Origin: Straminergon stramineum
Taxonomy: Eukaryota; Streptophyta; Bryopsida; Hypnales; Calliergonaceae
Length of the DNA: 64,000 nt
Assembly: GCA_963920665.1 (NCBI GenBank)
Contig: OY987263.1
Location: 44,365,218 to 44,429,217, forward strand
Reading direction: 5' to 3'
Below the pieces are notes generated by a model, which saw only the letters and a list, made by a program, of their open reading frames with translations, did no database searches and was not told the origin of the DNA. Both the position numbers and the translations under genes were made by a program. Shown here in pieces: positions 47,040 to 59,454 of the stretch; the stretch's first letter is position 1; each line of letters begins with the position of its first letter.

Positions 47040-48600
47040 CGTCGCTTCCTCAATCTCCCGTTCAATGTCACCCTCCCTTGTATGCAGTTACAGTAACATA
47101 GGATTCGCGCACCATGTAGAACCCAAGGTGAACCTTCCTAGAAATCCAAAATGAAAACCCTCCACCTGAAAGACATCCTCGGAATCCTTGCAATCCTAGT
47201 AGACCCTTACATCACATCCAATTCTGTTGCCCGCCCACCACTAGCAGCGGAGAAACGCCATAACTACAGACCTCGCTTGCACCCGGCTCGCATCAAAGAC
47301 CCGTTCTCCAGGAGAAATGAACATGTGCTTTGTGCATGGAAAGCAGAAAAAATTCGGAAGAAAGAGATATGCAACGATTGGCGACAACTCCTCGAAACGA
47401 AAATGAATCCTGAATCCAGAGTGGTGTACAAGAACCTTTGTGAAAAGTGGAGGGAAAAACAGAACAGGGACTCAGGCATGAATCTTCTTTAGCCCTAGAT
47501 CGAAGTCCAATTCGTCTCAAGAATCTGAGAGTTCTGTAAGGCCACTGCTCCTCCCAGAAAACCAACAGCTCTGCGTCTTGTCCGAAAGGGATTGTACTAC
47601 CCCTCCATCCTAAAACCCACGAGCGTGCGGACAACTCCCCTCATGAGAGCCACATCAGACCCATTCCCCCCCTGCAGAAACTCCCAGCGAAGGCTTCATC
47701 CGCAGATAGCAGCGAACTCCACAATGTGCCAGTGGAAACATGCGCGCCCACTAAGCAGCTGCTTCCCCGGACTCCAGACCTACACTAAGCTTAAGCTAAT
47801 CACTTGGGCCCGCAGTTCAGAAGCTGCCTGAGCTCCGCTAAGCTTCCGAAGTTAACTCTACCCAGCCAGGCTCACCAGGCAGGGCAGTGCTCCATCACGG
47901 CGCCACATTGGATAGCCAGCGGGCCAGTCCCGCCTGGTGTGTCACGCGGGCGACGAGCCGGCATTGGACGCCGGGGGCGCGGGCGGGGCAAGCTGCAATG
48001 TGGACAAAGCCTGAGCACTCATGACGGGGGGGTGCCTCGGGAGAGCGGGATTGGAAGCGCCCAACAAAGGGGATCACAAAGGAAGGGAAAGGAGGAGTTC
48101 CAGGGTGAGAACTGAGAACTGAGAAGCAGACAACCCAGAAAAAACTGGTGACTGCACCCACGACTGGGCAAGCCAGCCTTCAGGGAAATGAATTAAGTAC
48201 AGTAAGCTATAATTCTAATTGGGCACACTTCACAATTCATCAGTTCTGTGCCTTCTGTCCTCGTGCAAGGGAAGCCTGCCGGCCTGGGACGGAGCCATTT
48301 TAATAAGAGCCTAACTCAGGAGTGGAAATCCACCGGGAATGGCAGGATCCGTCGATCGATCGCAGCAGTTGAAGTGCGATTGTGCGAATAAGGAAAGAAA
48401 CGCACGGCGGGCAAGCACGCACGACACCACGAGGCCGGAACGTCTCCGCAAGCCCCACCTGGCGGAGGAATTGGGGCTCCGCCCCAGTCACGAGGGTCAC
48501 GACATTTGGGCCCTGTCTCCAATTTTAGACGGAACTCGAACAACCGTAACTGAAGACTTCACTTATCTTAGGATTACCGTACAGTAAGGTAAAACAGCCC
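47040..48600. other. GC-balanced upstream region of the annexin gene
   Basis: This is probably the promoter and leader of the annexin. Overlapping frames occur on both strands, for example 47151-47492 plus (113 codons, Lys/Arg-rich). None resembles a known family, and both-strand openness argues for composition rather than coding. A divergent gene is possible but unsupported. Confidence 0.35.
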
Positions 48601-50634
48601 ATTACGGACCTTTTACCCATTGTGGACTCCTAAGAATGACCCCATTATGGTTTTGTTTTAGTTATTGAGATTTGGACCACATTCAATGTCTTAGCTAAAA
48701 GGAATGGAGTAATTAGAGACCTCAACAGGAATTTTCAGTTTTTTTAGTGTTAGAGCATTGTCAGTTATAGTAGTATGTTGTAATTTCGACCCACTTTTTT
48801 AGACTGTCCCTAGCCAAGGTTTGAAATGGACATTCAGAGGTTGTAAAATGGATATGTGCTAAGCATTGAATGTTTTGTCAATGATGTCACAACAGTTTAA
48901 CATTTGTCAAATGTTCCTTTATACTTTGCTAGTGGATGGAATAAGAGCCAAGGTGGGTCCATTTCTGAAATGCTTACCTGAATTCAAAAAAAAATCCCCC
49001 ACAACTTTGAATGCTAATATTTCCAATCTGTACAGTCAAAGTTGATAAAAAAATTTTACCACATAATCTCATACAAGTATAGTACAAGAACCTGCGGTTA
49101 GATTTTTTAATTTTAATTTTAATTTTTAAATGAATGCATCAGAAATGATAATTTCAAGTGATTAGTGTCAAGAAATAGGCCTTGGCCCTTCAAGAGTTAA
49201 GTTTAGTAAAGGTCACATTTTGAAACCATGTCTATAACTTTCTACATGTTGCAGTGTTTGTTTCTGGTAAAGCCATATCTTTTTTCAGACTATGCATGTG
49301 GGGGGTTTGTAAGGCCTACAATCATAAATAGTTATTTATGACAAAATTATTTAGAAATTCATAAGTAATTCAAAAATGCTCTGGAAAATATGATACCACC
49401 TAGGTTAGATTCCACATCAATTTTTCTTCAAGTGATAAATAAGAAAAAATAATTTCATGCATCTAAGAACCATTGAAAAGGCCAACCAAACCTTGAAAGG
49501 CCGCTTTAAGAGCAAACTACCTTATCGATGCCAAAGTTGGCCGGCCCAGTCCAAGGCATGGTTGGTCTCCATTACATGCCCCACTATGGCCCAGGCCAAG
49601 GATGAAAAGAGACCAGCATCCCTACCATCCTTCTTATTTTGTTTAATGATCTTGTCAGTTTCTTGATTTATGGGCCATAACACATCATATTTTGTATTTT
49701 GTTGATCAATTGGCATGTTGATTGGCTCCTTGGTCTGCCAAGCCATTAATGCTTTTAAATTGACTAGTTTTGGCAAATCTTGAAGGTGGGGATGACTGGG
49801 ACACAAAAGACACCTGGGAGGAGGAGGGATTAGACCACCCCATTCCCCCAGCCGTGTTTGGGGGAATGGATGGTGATGCTCTTAGTTCATAGTAGGAAGT
49901 GTCTTTTTCAAGTCTTCTATGTTAGAAAATATTGTAACCATAGTAGGTGAGTAAGATTAATCATATGGATCAATTTTGGTTGGTTTTGTGGTAGTCTATA
50001 GACTCTTTTGGGCTGTAATGAACTAAACACTTCAAAAAATTCACAACAAATTCACACATTGTCAAAAAAAAAAGAGTTTCAAATGCTCTCGCCATATCTA
50101 TCACTTGACTTTCTCTAGAAAAAAGAGTAGAAAATTTCAGAAATGACAAGAGGGCAAACCCCCCATTTGCTCAATAATAGGCTATTGTACCTTAGTTCGA
50201 CAACCACCTCGGGTTGGCCGGGGTGAACCACCACCTCACTTGTCCCTAGTTTTATCGTGGGGTAAAAATACAAGACCTTTTCATGCACAATGCCTGATAA
50301 AATTTGGAAATTTTGAATTCATATTTGCATATTTGCAATCAAAGCCCCCCCAAACTAGCTAGGTGGGGTATAGCAAATAGATTAATCAAGTACAAAATAA
50401 GGGATCTTTTTTTAACATCCACCCTTAGGGAAAAAATTTGGGACTTTAAGAAGACAAGTGAAGGGGTTTGTTCATTGTGGCCCTTGGATTGGGGACATTC
50501 ATCCACTTAATTGTGTTTCATCTACAAACATATTGCAATCTATTTGTCCATTCTCATAAGAGATTCATCTAGATCAATACTCATTTTATAGGGGTCCATC
50601 CCTAGGTGATGCTAGTTATGAATCCTCTCTATAG
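48601..50634. other. AT-rich repeat spacer
   Basis: About 49165-49200 resembles an inverted end of the TTAA family (GGCCTTGGCCCTTCAAGAG followed by TTAA). No gene is visible. Confidence 0.4.
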
Positions 50635-51555
50635 TGACATTCATTGTGGCACCAAAGAGAAAAAGAGAGCATGGAACAAAGCACAAAGAGAGAGATTATG
50701 CAAAACTTGATAATGATATAATTGAGTGGCCATAAACAAATGCAAAATTTCAAAAGAAAGAAGACTAGAGTTCCACTATCCATTACACTACACACTACTA
50801 TTTTGAATAACGTGTTGGTGCTATCAATGCATTCTGGATTACTTAGTATTCTCAAAACATTGGGATTGAAGGATTTAGACTCCCTTCTAAAATTGCTTCT
50901 CCATTATAGTCATGCATACATGAGTATTAAGAACAACGATGGCTTGAAGGAGTTGGACCAATCTTTGGGCAGTTTCATTATAGTGGCCTTTTGTACCACA
51001 ATGCACTATAGAATTTTGAAGGTTACTTTCTTCACCTATACAAATTTAAAGTTCTCTCGAATTTCTTTGCATTTCCTATTAGTCTTCTTTTTGAATCATT
51101 GTTTGAAATTAGTGAAATGAAATTTGAGAGAACTTTGAAGTTTTTAAAGGCGAAGAAAGTAACCTTCAAAATTTTGTAGAATAGTGTGGTACTGAAAGTC
51201 ACAAACCACATAAAGATTGGTCAAACTCCTTCACGCCATTGTTGTTAATGCCCATATATTGATGATCATAATAGAGAAGCTAATTGTAAAAGAGAGTCTA
51301 AATCCCTCAACCCCAAAGTTTAGAGAGTATCAAGACATCTTGAATGCATTGATAGTATCAAAATGTTCAAAATAGTAGCATGTAGCATAGTGGGTAGTGG
51401 AACTCTAGATCTCTTTTCAAAATTTTGGGACAATTTTACTATCAATTGTATGGAATACTTGAGACCTTGTATTTCACTCATTTTTCAACTTCTGTATTAT
51501 TTCTCCTTCTCTCTCATTGCCATAGTCCTTGCTACCCACTTTTTCTTCAATGTCA
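50635..51555. mobile_element. Old foldback element with ~430-bp inverted arms
   Basis: Arms at 50635-51065 and 51119-51555 are inverted copies with many mismatches, separated by about 53 bases. Matching landmarks are AGAGTTCCACTA at 50768 against its inverse near 51400, and GAAGAAAGTAACC at 51153 against its inverse near 51025. The outer ends contain TGACATT and its inverse. The open frame at 50722-51120 lies inside the arms and is not a gene. Confidence 0.65.
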
Positions 51556-53934
51556 TAAAAAGGTAAACTAAAAAAATAGATATAAAATGATACATCTCCT
51601 AATAATTTGATAAAAATAAAGAAGTTACCACAGATGAAGATTGAAAAGGGGACAAAAATTATGGGGCACAATGAATCCCTAAACTACTTCAAAGGGGTTA
51701 TGAATTTCATGAACATAAAAAAAATATAAACTAAAGTAAATAAAACTATTTGTTTTTTGTAAGCTTATTGGAAAAGGAAAGCATGCTTTACAAAATGAGT
51801 GTTAGAAAAAACTGATCTTGATGAAATTATATATTACTCTTGGTTTTAATTTGAAACCTTCTATTCATAAATTTTTTTTTTGGATCTTACAATAGAGTAG
51901 TTCCTATATGACTTTGAAGTTCAATTCCATAAAATAGAAGAGCTCTAATTTTCTAAACTCTACATTAGAAAAAAAAAAATGGGGCCTATACATGGTTGCT
52001 AGGACAATAGGGCTGAACCATCAATCCAAACAAATACCTTTTTTTTAAATAAAATAAATTCCTTATTTAGAATTCTAGGCCTCTAGGGGTGATGGTCCAT
52101 AGTTTGGCAACTCTCTTGAAGCCCCAAATTTTTTCTAATGAATTATGTTTTGAATTCCAATAATTTGTCCTTGAAAAATACTTTTAGAGGATCAACAATT
52201 AATTGGAATTCACATGAACACTACTACACACTGTAAATAAATGCAAAGAAATAACCCTAATTGTGGTTGTGAGTCCCTTTTTTCTTGCTTTAAACATTGA
52301 AAGAGAAATATTTTTTAACTTGGATGCCCACATTAATAGGTTCTAACTCTAAATAGAAACAAAAATGGATTTCTAAACATTTCAAGATGAATGCAACATT
52401 TCAGTTATGCAACATTCAAAAATGTTCAAGATTTTGCCTATCCCTTAAAAAATGAGAGCATAATTCTAGTGACATTCAATGAAGTTTTACTTTTGAATTC
52501 AATTTGTACTTTTGAATCATATTCCAAATTATTCAATCTAATACCTTTATTACATGAAAATATGTGTTACCTATAATTGTAAGAAAATTCTATTAAATTT
52601 GTAAGAAGATAATAATTGTTATTGACTTCTAATGATGTAGATGGCAACTTCTGTCCTCAAGCTCATTGTTTCCCATCTCTATTACCCTTGACCCCCCTCT
52701 CCTTTTTCCAATCCATCATTTCTAGTATTCTTCTTCCCACTTCCTACCCAATCTAAGGCGGAGAGAATCAACCCGACCATGCCATTGCCAACACCCATGT
52801 CCAACTCTAACCTAGCAGGCTTCGAATCCCAATTGTTTTTTATCCCATGCAACCTTTATCCTGGACAATTGGTGGATCCTCAAACTAGTCCAAGAATAAG
52901 GGACAAAGGCTACACCTTGTCAATGCAATGGCTACTTATGTCTACTTACTTTACACATAGTCTTATGGACTTTGGGGCATTAGAATATAGCAATTGTACT
53001 TTATAAGAACCAAATTTGATTACACAAAATTAAAGATGAAAGTTTATTCCACGGCAAAAAAGACCAAATAATGTATTTTGAGTTTCTACCAACATTGATG
53101 TATAAGGTAATAGTATATATGGTTGTCTAGATGTACAATTGTAGAAGTAGAAGAAAAAGAATCATCCTTGGAATAAACTAAAAATCTTAAATATGGTATA
53201 TTTAGTAGAAAAATTATATAAAAGTACATAGAGAGACTACTTTTCATGGCATTTTCAAAATGGCACATGCTAAACTAACCCTTAAGGGAAACAATGTTTT
53301 TTGGCAACGTAGCATTTTCAATCAAGCCTCTACTTGTAGAATAATACTCTAATAGGTATTTTGGGTCAAAATTTTAGGGCATGGGTGCTCGAGGAGTACT
53401 TTTTGAAGGCAATGGTTTTCAATCCTATCTGAATTGTGGAAAAAAATGTATTATGGAAGAAGTACTTCATTTGCTTGTAAGGCAATATAGACACATCCGT
53501 TTACAATGTGTTTGAAATTTTGCAATATCAATCTGGGGGGGTAGTAAGCGGTTGGAGTAGCAACATATGTGCGAACAAATCATTGGATATATTAAAAAAA
53601 TGGGATCTAAAAATTATAAATTGGTTTAGAGTAATATATCAAAAATGGCATTGGACGTCTTTAATGTACTATAGGGTATGGAATAATAGGATCCATTAGA
53701 AAATTACATAATGATAGCATGTGAAAAATAAAATACAAAAATAATTCATATCCCCCTATAAAATAGTGATTGTTTGCACCTATATCCTTATTTTTTTAAC
53801 ACACTGCCCCCCTATAATATAAGTGAAGGTTAGAAAGTCACAACAAGGGTAGAGATGCAAATGCAATGGAAAATGGATTCACATTCCTCTAGGCAATTTG
53901 TTAGTCTTCATGTCAAGTTGAGTTGTTTCTTATG
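51556..53934. other. AT-rich spacer
   Basis: No gene. A possible TTAA-family left end (CTAACCCTTAAGGGAAACAA) lies near 53275. Long A/T runs occur throughout. Confidence 0.35.
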
Positions 53935-55190
53935 AGCCCCTAATTCGTCACTAGAGACTCGTTGTTTTTTGTGTTTTTTTTTCATATTTTGTTATTTTAA
54001 ATATAGATTTAAATACAAAAATCATAAAAAAGATTTTAAGACCAAAATAGGTGTGTTACATACCAATATGATCTTTGGTCTAGAATTAAAATATTCTAAC
54101 TAGAATACCCCAAACCACAACTTGTACATAGGTTAGATTCCAACTAATTGTGGTAAATTGTTGGATTATGTGTTATTGGCACAACTGGCTAAAACTTAGT
54201 TTAGGAGGGAAATCTCTACGCTGAAATTGGTCAAGCGGACCCCATTCAGGTATTTTGGTCATTCCCCGATAATAGATTTTAGTTTCCCTATTTCACCGAC
54301 AAAATAACAAAATCCCAATTATAGGCTTGAAGGTGTTAAAAATACCAAGATGGGATTGTAGAGGAATCTACAACCAAAGGAAGGTGACTTTGGATTAAAA
54401 TCACAACAATGACTCAAAGGCAAAATTGGTTCGTCAAAATTCCCTCCAATGTGAAAGATTCTTTGGCCATCAATATTTAAATGAGGGAGTGGATTTTATT
54501 CCCTCTAAGCCAATGTGTAGAGTAAAAATATGAGATTACAAATGTCTTGTAGGATTCCATGAGAGGTTCTGTAAAAGGTTTCAAATTTTTTGATAGTTAG
54601 AAGATGCCTTTTCGGACGGTCAACTATCCAAACCTACGATGGAAAATTCCTAGAAATTACCTTGGTGGCAATAAAATCTCACTCAAAATTGGACTAGCTT
54701 CTTTTATGCTCGTAAGATGCCTAGACAAGTTTCAAAACATTCTAATAGTTAGAAGTACCCAAACCTATGATATTCCCTTGACAACTAGCATAATTTAAAG
54801 ATTATGATACAATTGACCACTAGAGTGGAAGCATACGGAAGCAGAATGAGGTCAAAGATAGGTCTTTTCTTACTCCCCTATACCTACTTAGGAGCCTAGG
54901 CCAATTGCTTTTGCCAAAAAAAAATCAAACTCCAAAAATTGGGCTTTTATCCAATTTTCGTTGAGATTTTGAAGTTAGGAAAAGGTTTGGGGTCCTCATA
55001 GATTAAAAAATGGCCTTCAAAAGCCAACGATGCAATTTGTTTGTGATTTGGAGTTAGTCTCTAAAAGTTAGATTTATGAACCATCGTAGAAGTGAAAACC
55101 CTTGAGGATGAGGATGAGGATGAAAATGAAAATTCAAAGTAATAGGATTATCTTAGATGAATGAGAGGAGGTAGGTGCCCGAAAAAAAGT
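53935..55190. repeat. Left copy of an inverted pair of long repeats
   Basis: It is the reverse complement, with divergence, of 59455-59916 plus 61232-62055. The outer ends read CCCCTAATTCGTCA here and TGATGACGAATTAGGGG on the right. An internal duplication of about 150 bp (around 54560-54640 and 54730-54780) appears in both. The segment 54750-54775 keeps the uninterrupted version of the site that carries a solo LTR in the right copy. Confidence 0.7.
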
Positions 55191-57218
55191 ACAAAAGGTC
55201 ACTACAAGTACCAATTTATCCACCTTTGGTAAATTGTAAGCACTACCAGGTTTATAGGTTTTAACTAAGTAAATCTTACTTTGGTGTGTTTAAGCATGGT
55301 CCATTGTGCCTTCTAAGCAAGGAATCTTTTTCTAAGTGCCTAAATGTGACCAAAATATGCAAGAATCATTCAATCTACATCCAACATCATTGGTTGGCCG
55401 GATGGATGAGGCCATTGTAGTTTTGGAAGGCGACTCATGTCAAAGAGGAACTAACCTCAAAACCTTCTAGAGAATTCCTTGCCCTTTCCAAAAACCTAAA
55501 ACTCGACCCTATCTGATTCTCTTAGCCAAAGTTATGGGTGGATGAAGTTTGACAGCTATTTGATTCATCAAACTTCATCCACAATTTAAGTTTGGTTACA
55601 TAATTTAAAATGACTAGAATTTTGTTGGAATTGTTAAAGAAGCTTATCCCTACCTACCTTTGGAGTTTGGTCCTAATTGGAAACTTCTATGGATTTCTCA
55701 TCTAACTCTAAGCTAAACTTCATCCTTCATTATCTTTTTTGGATTTTTGGATTTTTTTCTAATTGAGAGGGTCCTTTAGTCTCTACTTAACTTCTCCTAG
55801 AAACCTAGGGTTCTTCCTTCCTTACTCAACTTCTACTTCATAGATTTGTAATTGATTTCCTTTAGTGTTTGGGGTGCAAGTTAACTTCCACCTCTTTACT
55901 AATTTTTGAAAACTTTATATTTTTTCCATGTAGCCCCTAACCCTAGCTTTCGAGATTGGTGATACACTTGCTAATTCAAGATTCCCACTAAAAATTCTTG
56001 ATGGATGAAGTTTGACTACTAGTTAGCACTTAAAACTTCATCTGCTAATTCCTCTTTATCTACAATTTGGAATTGATTTTTTCTTTTACCCCAGAACCCT
56101 AATTAATGTCGTCCCCCTAATTTCCTCAACTTGTTCCCAAATTTTTTTCATCCAAATTAGGTCCTAATCTTCATCCTGTGATAACTTTCTCATTTCTACT
56201 CCGATTTGGGTGTGCTTTAGGTTTTTGGTAAGCTATGAACCTCTTCTCTAGGTTTTTGACTTTAAAGGTGACCTGAACTCTAGCCTTAGGGGTCTAACTT
56301 AGGGATGGGCCTCAGCCAAAGTTAATAACTATTAATTAGGTGAATTGGAAAGGTTCGAGATAGATTGTTTCATACCTCGGAGCCTGAGTCATTGACCGTG
56401 CCTACCGGGAGTTCTTCCTCCTCTACCATGAAGTCCCTTGATATGATGCAATGAACCGCCATTTTAATAACATAGTAAGTTAATACACAATTTTGCTCAT
56501 TGGCTTTGTCTATTTCTTTTTCTACCTTCTTTTTTTCTTCTATACTATTCCTCTTACGTCATAAGGTGGCCCAACTACCCTTGTTTCTACGTACGAGGGT
56601 AATTAAAGACACATCATTGTGTCTTATACAATTGAACTACCTCTTATGTCCTACATCTTATGTCTAACCTTGCAATAATCACCTAACTTTAATCTAAAGG
56701 CTCAAACAAGATGTGGGAATTTTTCTTCTATCCTATCCTCGTCAATTCTTCCTATCAAATGGTCTCCCCCACCTTGTCAATCCATCATTCTTTTGGCCCT
56801 TCCTTCCTTCTTCTCTTCCTTAGTTTGATTTGTAGAGACGAGAAGTTGGCTTCCCTGCTCCGAGGTTGAACATGATTATGCTTGCCTCTTCTTTCAGTTT
56901 CTTGTTTGGTGTTTCTACCTCTTCTCTTCCTCCTTCATTTGGCCTTAGTTTTTTTTCCAGACTCTCTTCTTAATTGGACTAGCTACTGAAGTCCCGCCCC
57001 CCTTTTTTTAACACCAGCCTTTCTTCCCGAACTCTTGGACCCCTCCTTTCTCTGATGACTAGACCCTCCAACTTGAAAACTATACCCCGACCCTCGAGTT
57101 GATTGGCCCTTCTTGGCCTTGGTAATTGTACCCCAACACTTGACGACTATACCCCAACCTTTAGTTGACTAGACCTCCCTGGCCTCCTACCTGCCTTCCA
57201 ATACCTACCTTGATGGGA
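55191..57218. other. Spacer between inverted repeats
   Basis: No gene. A 14-bp stem (TGGATGAAGTTTGA and inverse, 55539-55581) stands out, with related half-sites near 55724 and 56000. About 56960-57200 is C/T-rich with degenerate repeats of a GACTATACCCCAACC type. Confidence 0.35.
55539..55581. repeat. 14-bp perfect stem with 15-base loop
   Basis: TGGATGAAGTTTGA pairs with TCAAACTTCATCCA across 15 bases. Half-sites recur in the following 500 bases. Confidence 0.6.
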
Positions 57219-57223
57219 GCGCA

Positions 57224-58346
57224 TGTTGCGCCCCTTAGTGACACTTACCACCTTAAGCTCACTTTCCAAACACTTAGCACCTTAGTACCACTAAGGTTCA
57301 CGCTCTCCTAACACTGCACATGCCACGCACCCACAATGTTAGGTTCCAACCCAAGTCACGGGGTTCCCCATTCCTCCGTGACTCCCAATCCTTTCCTTCC
57401 AATACTTAACTCCCACAAGACACCGGGCATGTCATTTGATGACATGGGGCAAAACTTCCATTGATGTCCAAGCACTCGGTGAGGCACTACTCCCACCGGT
57501 GCTAACCGCCCTTGAATGGGACCCAACTCCCCACTAGGCCCAACCCAACTCATTTCGGGACTCACTAATCGGGACTCACCAAACGGGACTCACACCATGG
57601 CCTAGTGTGAAGTGGGACACCACCCAACTGGTATCAAGGAGTACACAAGCACTCCATGGTAACACACAAGTGGTGGTGAGGCTCCAACACTAGCCTCACC
57701 ACTCGGGGCCACTTAGGCTCACCATGGCACCATCCGGGAGTGAGGAGGGAGACCACCCCTCCTCATAGTACTCTCTGCGGGATTCGGCAGCCCCCCCCCA
57801 TACTAGAGGTCACCGGGAACCCCCAAGATGCACCCCATCTTGGAAGACCACCCATTTCTCCCGATTCGCACTACTTTGGGACTCCCGAACTTCCACCCGG
57901 CATAACTTTGCGGTCCGGGATTCAAATCGCACATGCGACCCCATTTTCGACATCTAAGTGACGCGTAGATGCCGATGGACTACTCACTTGCTCCATTCGG
58001 ACAAGTACTCGCAAAGATATCGCCCTCCAAAGATTCGGGACACTCCCGGCGCGGCCAGGACACTCCCGGCGCGACCGGGACGCCCCCAACTTTGAACGCC
58101 CATAACTTTTGACTCGCAAGTCCAAATCACGCGTTCTTTAGACGGCTAGAAGCGTCTTCTCAAGACCTTTCCAAGCACGTATCACACGCCCCCAAATTCG
58201 TCCGGATCAGAGCGCTACATCGCTCTGATCGCTCGGGACTCCTAGTCCCCCTCACCTCATCTCTTGCAAGGCTTGGGGAGTCACCCCCAATGTCCCCCTT
58301 GCTCACCAAGGTGGCACGGGCACGCCTTGTGATGAGGGTCGTGACA
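57224..58346 (+). mobile_element. Solo LTR of the gypsy family (1123 bp)
   Basis: It starts TGTTGCGCCCCTTAGTGACA and ends GGGTCGTGACA. It is flanked on both sides by GCGCA (57219-57223 and 58347-58351). It aligns with the 3' LTR at 14956-16065 over its whole length. A short tandem duplication, CACTCCCGGCGCGACC-like, near 58040-58082 accounts for part of the length difference. Solo LTRs arise by recombination between the two LTRs of a full element. Confidence 0.9.
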
Positions 58347-59123
58347 GCGCAACTGGCCTGAAGGCTTATTAAGGCGTGGATTGTGGGTGTTTGTTTCTTT
58401 ATTTTTTCTTATCTCGCCTACCACTAATTTTACGCTAATTCTTATCAAATTTGTGAAAGAAAGAGGGTGGCACTTAGGGGGTAGTAGTGTAGCTAAATAC
58501 AAGGAACCAAATGCACCATTATGTCCTCTCTAAGTGCAATTACCAATTCCACCTCCTATTTTTGGGTGCTAAACTTTGTTTTTTTTTCCAACGCGTTTTG
58601 AGAACTAAACTTTGTAAGGAAAATCCCGGGGATTGAAAAGTTATCCATAAAGTGGTTTTAATACACAACTAAGACTCTTTGACCTTCAGAGGGGGTTCGA
58701 AGCTTCGCCATGTTTTCCACTTTTAACACACAAGTAAGATTTTTTAACCCTTTTGGGGTTCAAAGCTTTGTAGTTATGATGGGACCCATGAATCCTTGCA
58801 TTCTCTAGGGACCACTACGTTAGTATTGGGGGACAAAAATAAAAAACACTTAACACCCAACAATTAGCTACACTGGATTAGCACAATGACAACATAATCT
58901 AAAGGCCTCCAAAGTAGAAATGTCAGGTTATATTGGGAGGTTACTCTATGGTTAGTACAAGGACAAGACATGGAAGGGGACCAAAAAACTCCTCGAGGAT
59001 ACACGAAACCATGGCCTCTCAACAACACTATAAAAACCAACTCTCCAACCTCAAAGACTCGAGAGAGTTAGTACAAAGAGCTCAAGGTGCAAGGGACCCA
59101 CAAAGATCACACAAGCTTAAAAA
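58347..59123. other. Spacer
   Basis: No gene; AT-rich sequence between the solo LTR and the CACTA MITE. Confidence 0.35.
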
Positions 59124-59330
59124 CACTACAAAGGAGCAATGACAATTTGAATACTATTAGTAGATTAGGAGGGGTTGATTCAAACAATATTTTGTCAATT
59201 TTCTATCATTTCGAATACTATTAGTAGATTAGGAGGGGTTGATTCAAACAATATTTTGTTAATTTTCTATCATTTCGAATACTATTAGTAGATTAGGAGG
59301 GGTTGATTCACACATTGTTTTCTTGTAGTG
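59124..59330. mobile_element. CACTA-type MITE with amplified 64-bp unit
   Basis: The left end is CACTACAAAGGAGCAATGAC; the right end is ACATTGTTTTCTTGTAGTG. The flanks are AAA on both sides. Inside, a 64-bp unit starting GAATACTATTAGTAGATTAG occurs at 59149-59212 and 59213-59276 and partly at 59277-59311. The copies differ at one base (GTCAAT/GTTAAT). The 143-bp relative at 25654 has one unit only. Confidence 0.75.
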
Positions 59331-59454
59331 AAAAGAACAACAACGGACCAAAAGTGCTCCAAAACACCATTCCAAGGTTTTTGGCTAAATATGCTACAAA
59401 TCCAATATAAATTGGATTCAACAGAACCAAATATAACAAATGGGGGTGATAAGA

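Noticed and set aside
47151..47492. 113-codon basic frame upstream of the annexin
   Set aside because: Equally long frames exist on the other strand of the same segment; likely compositional.
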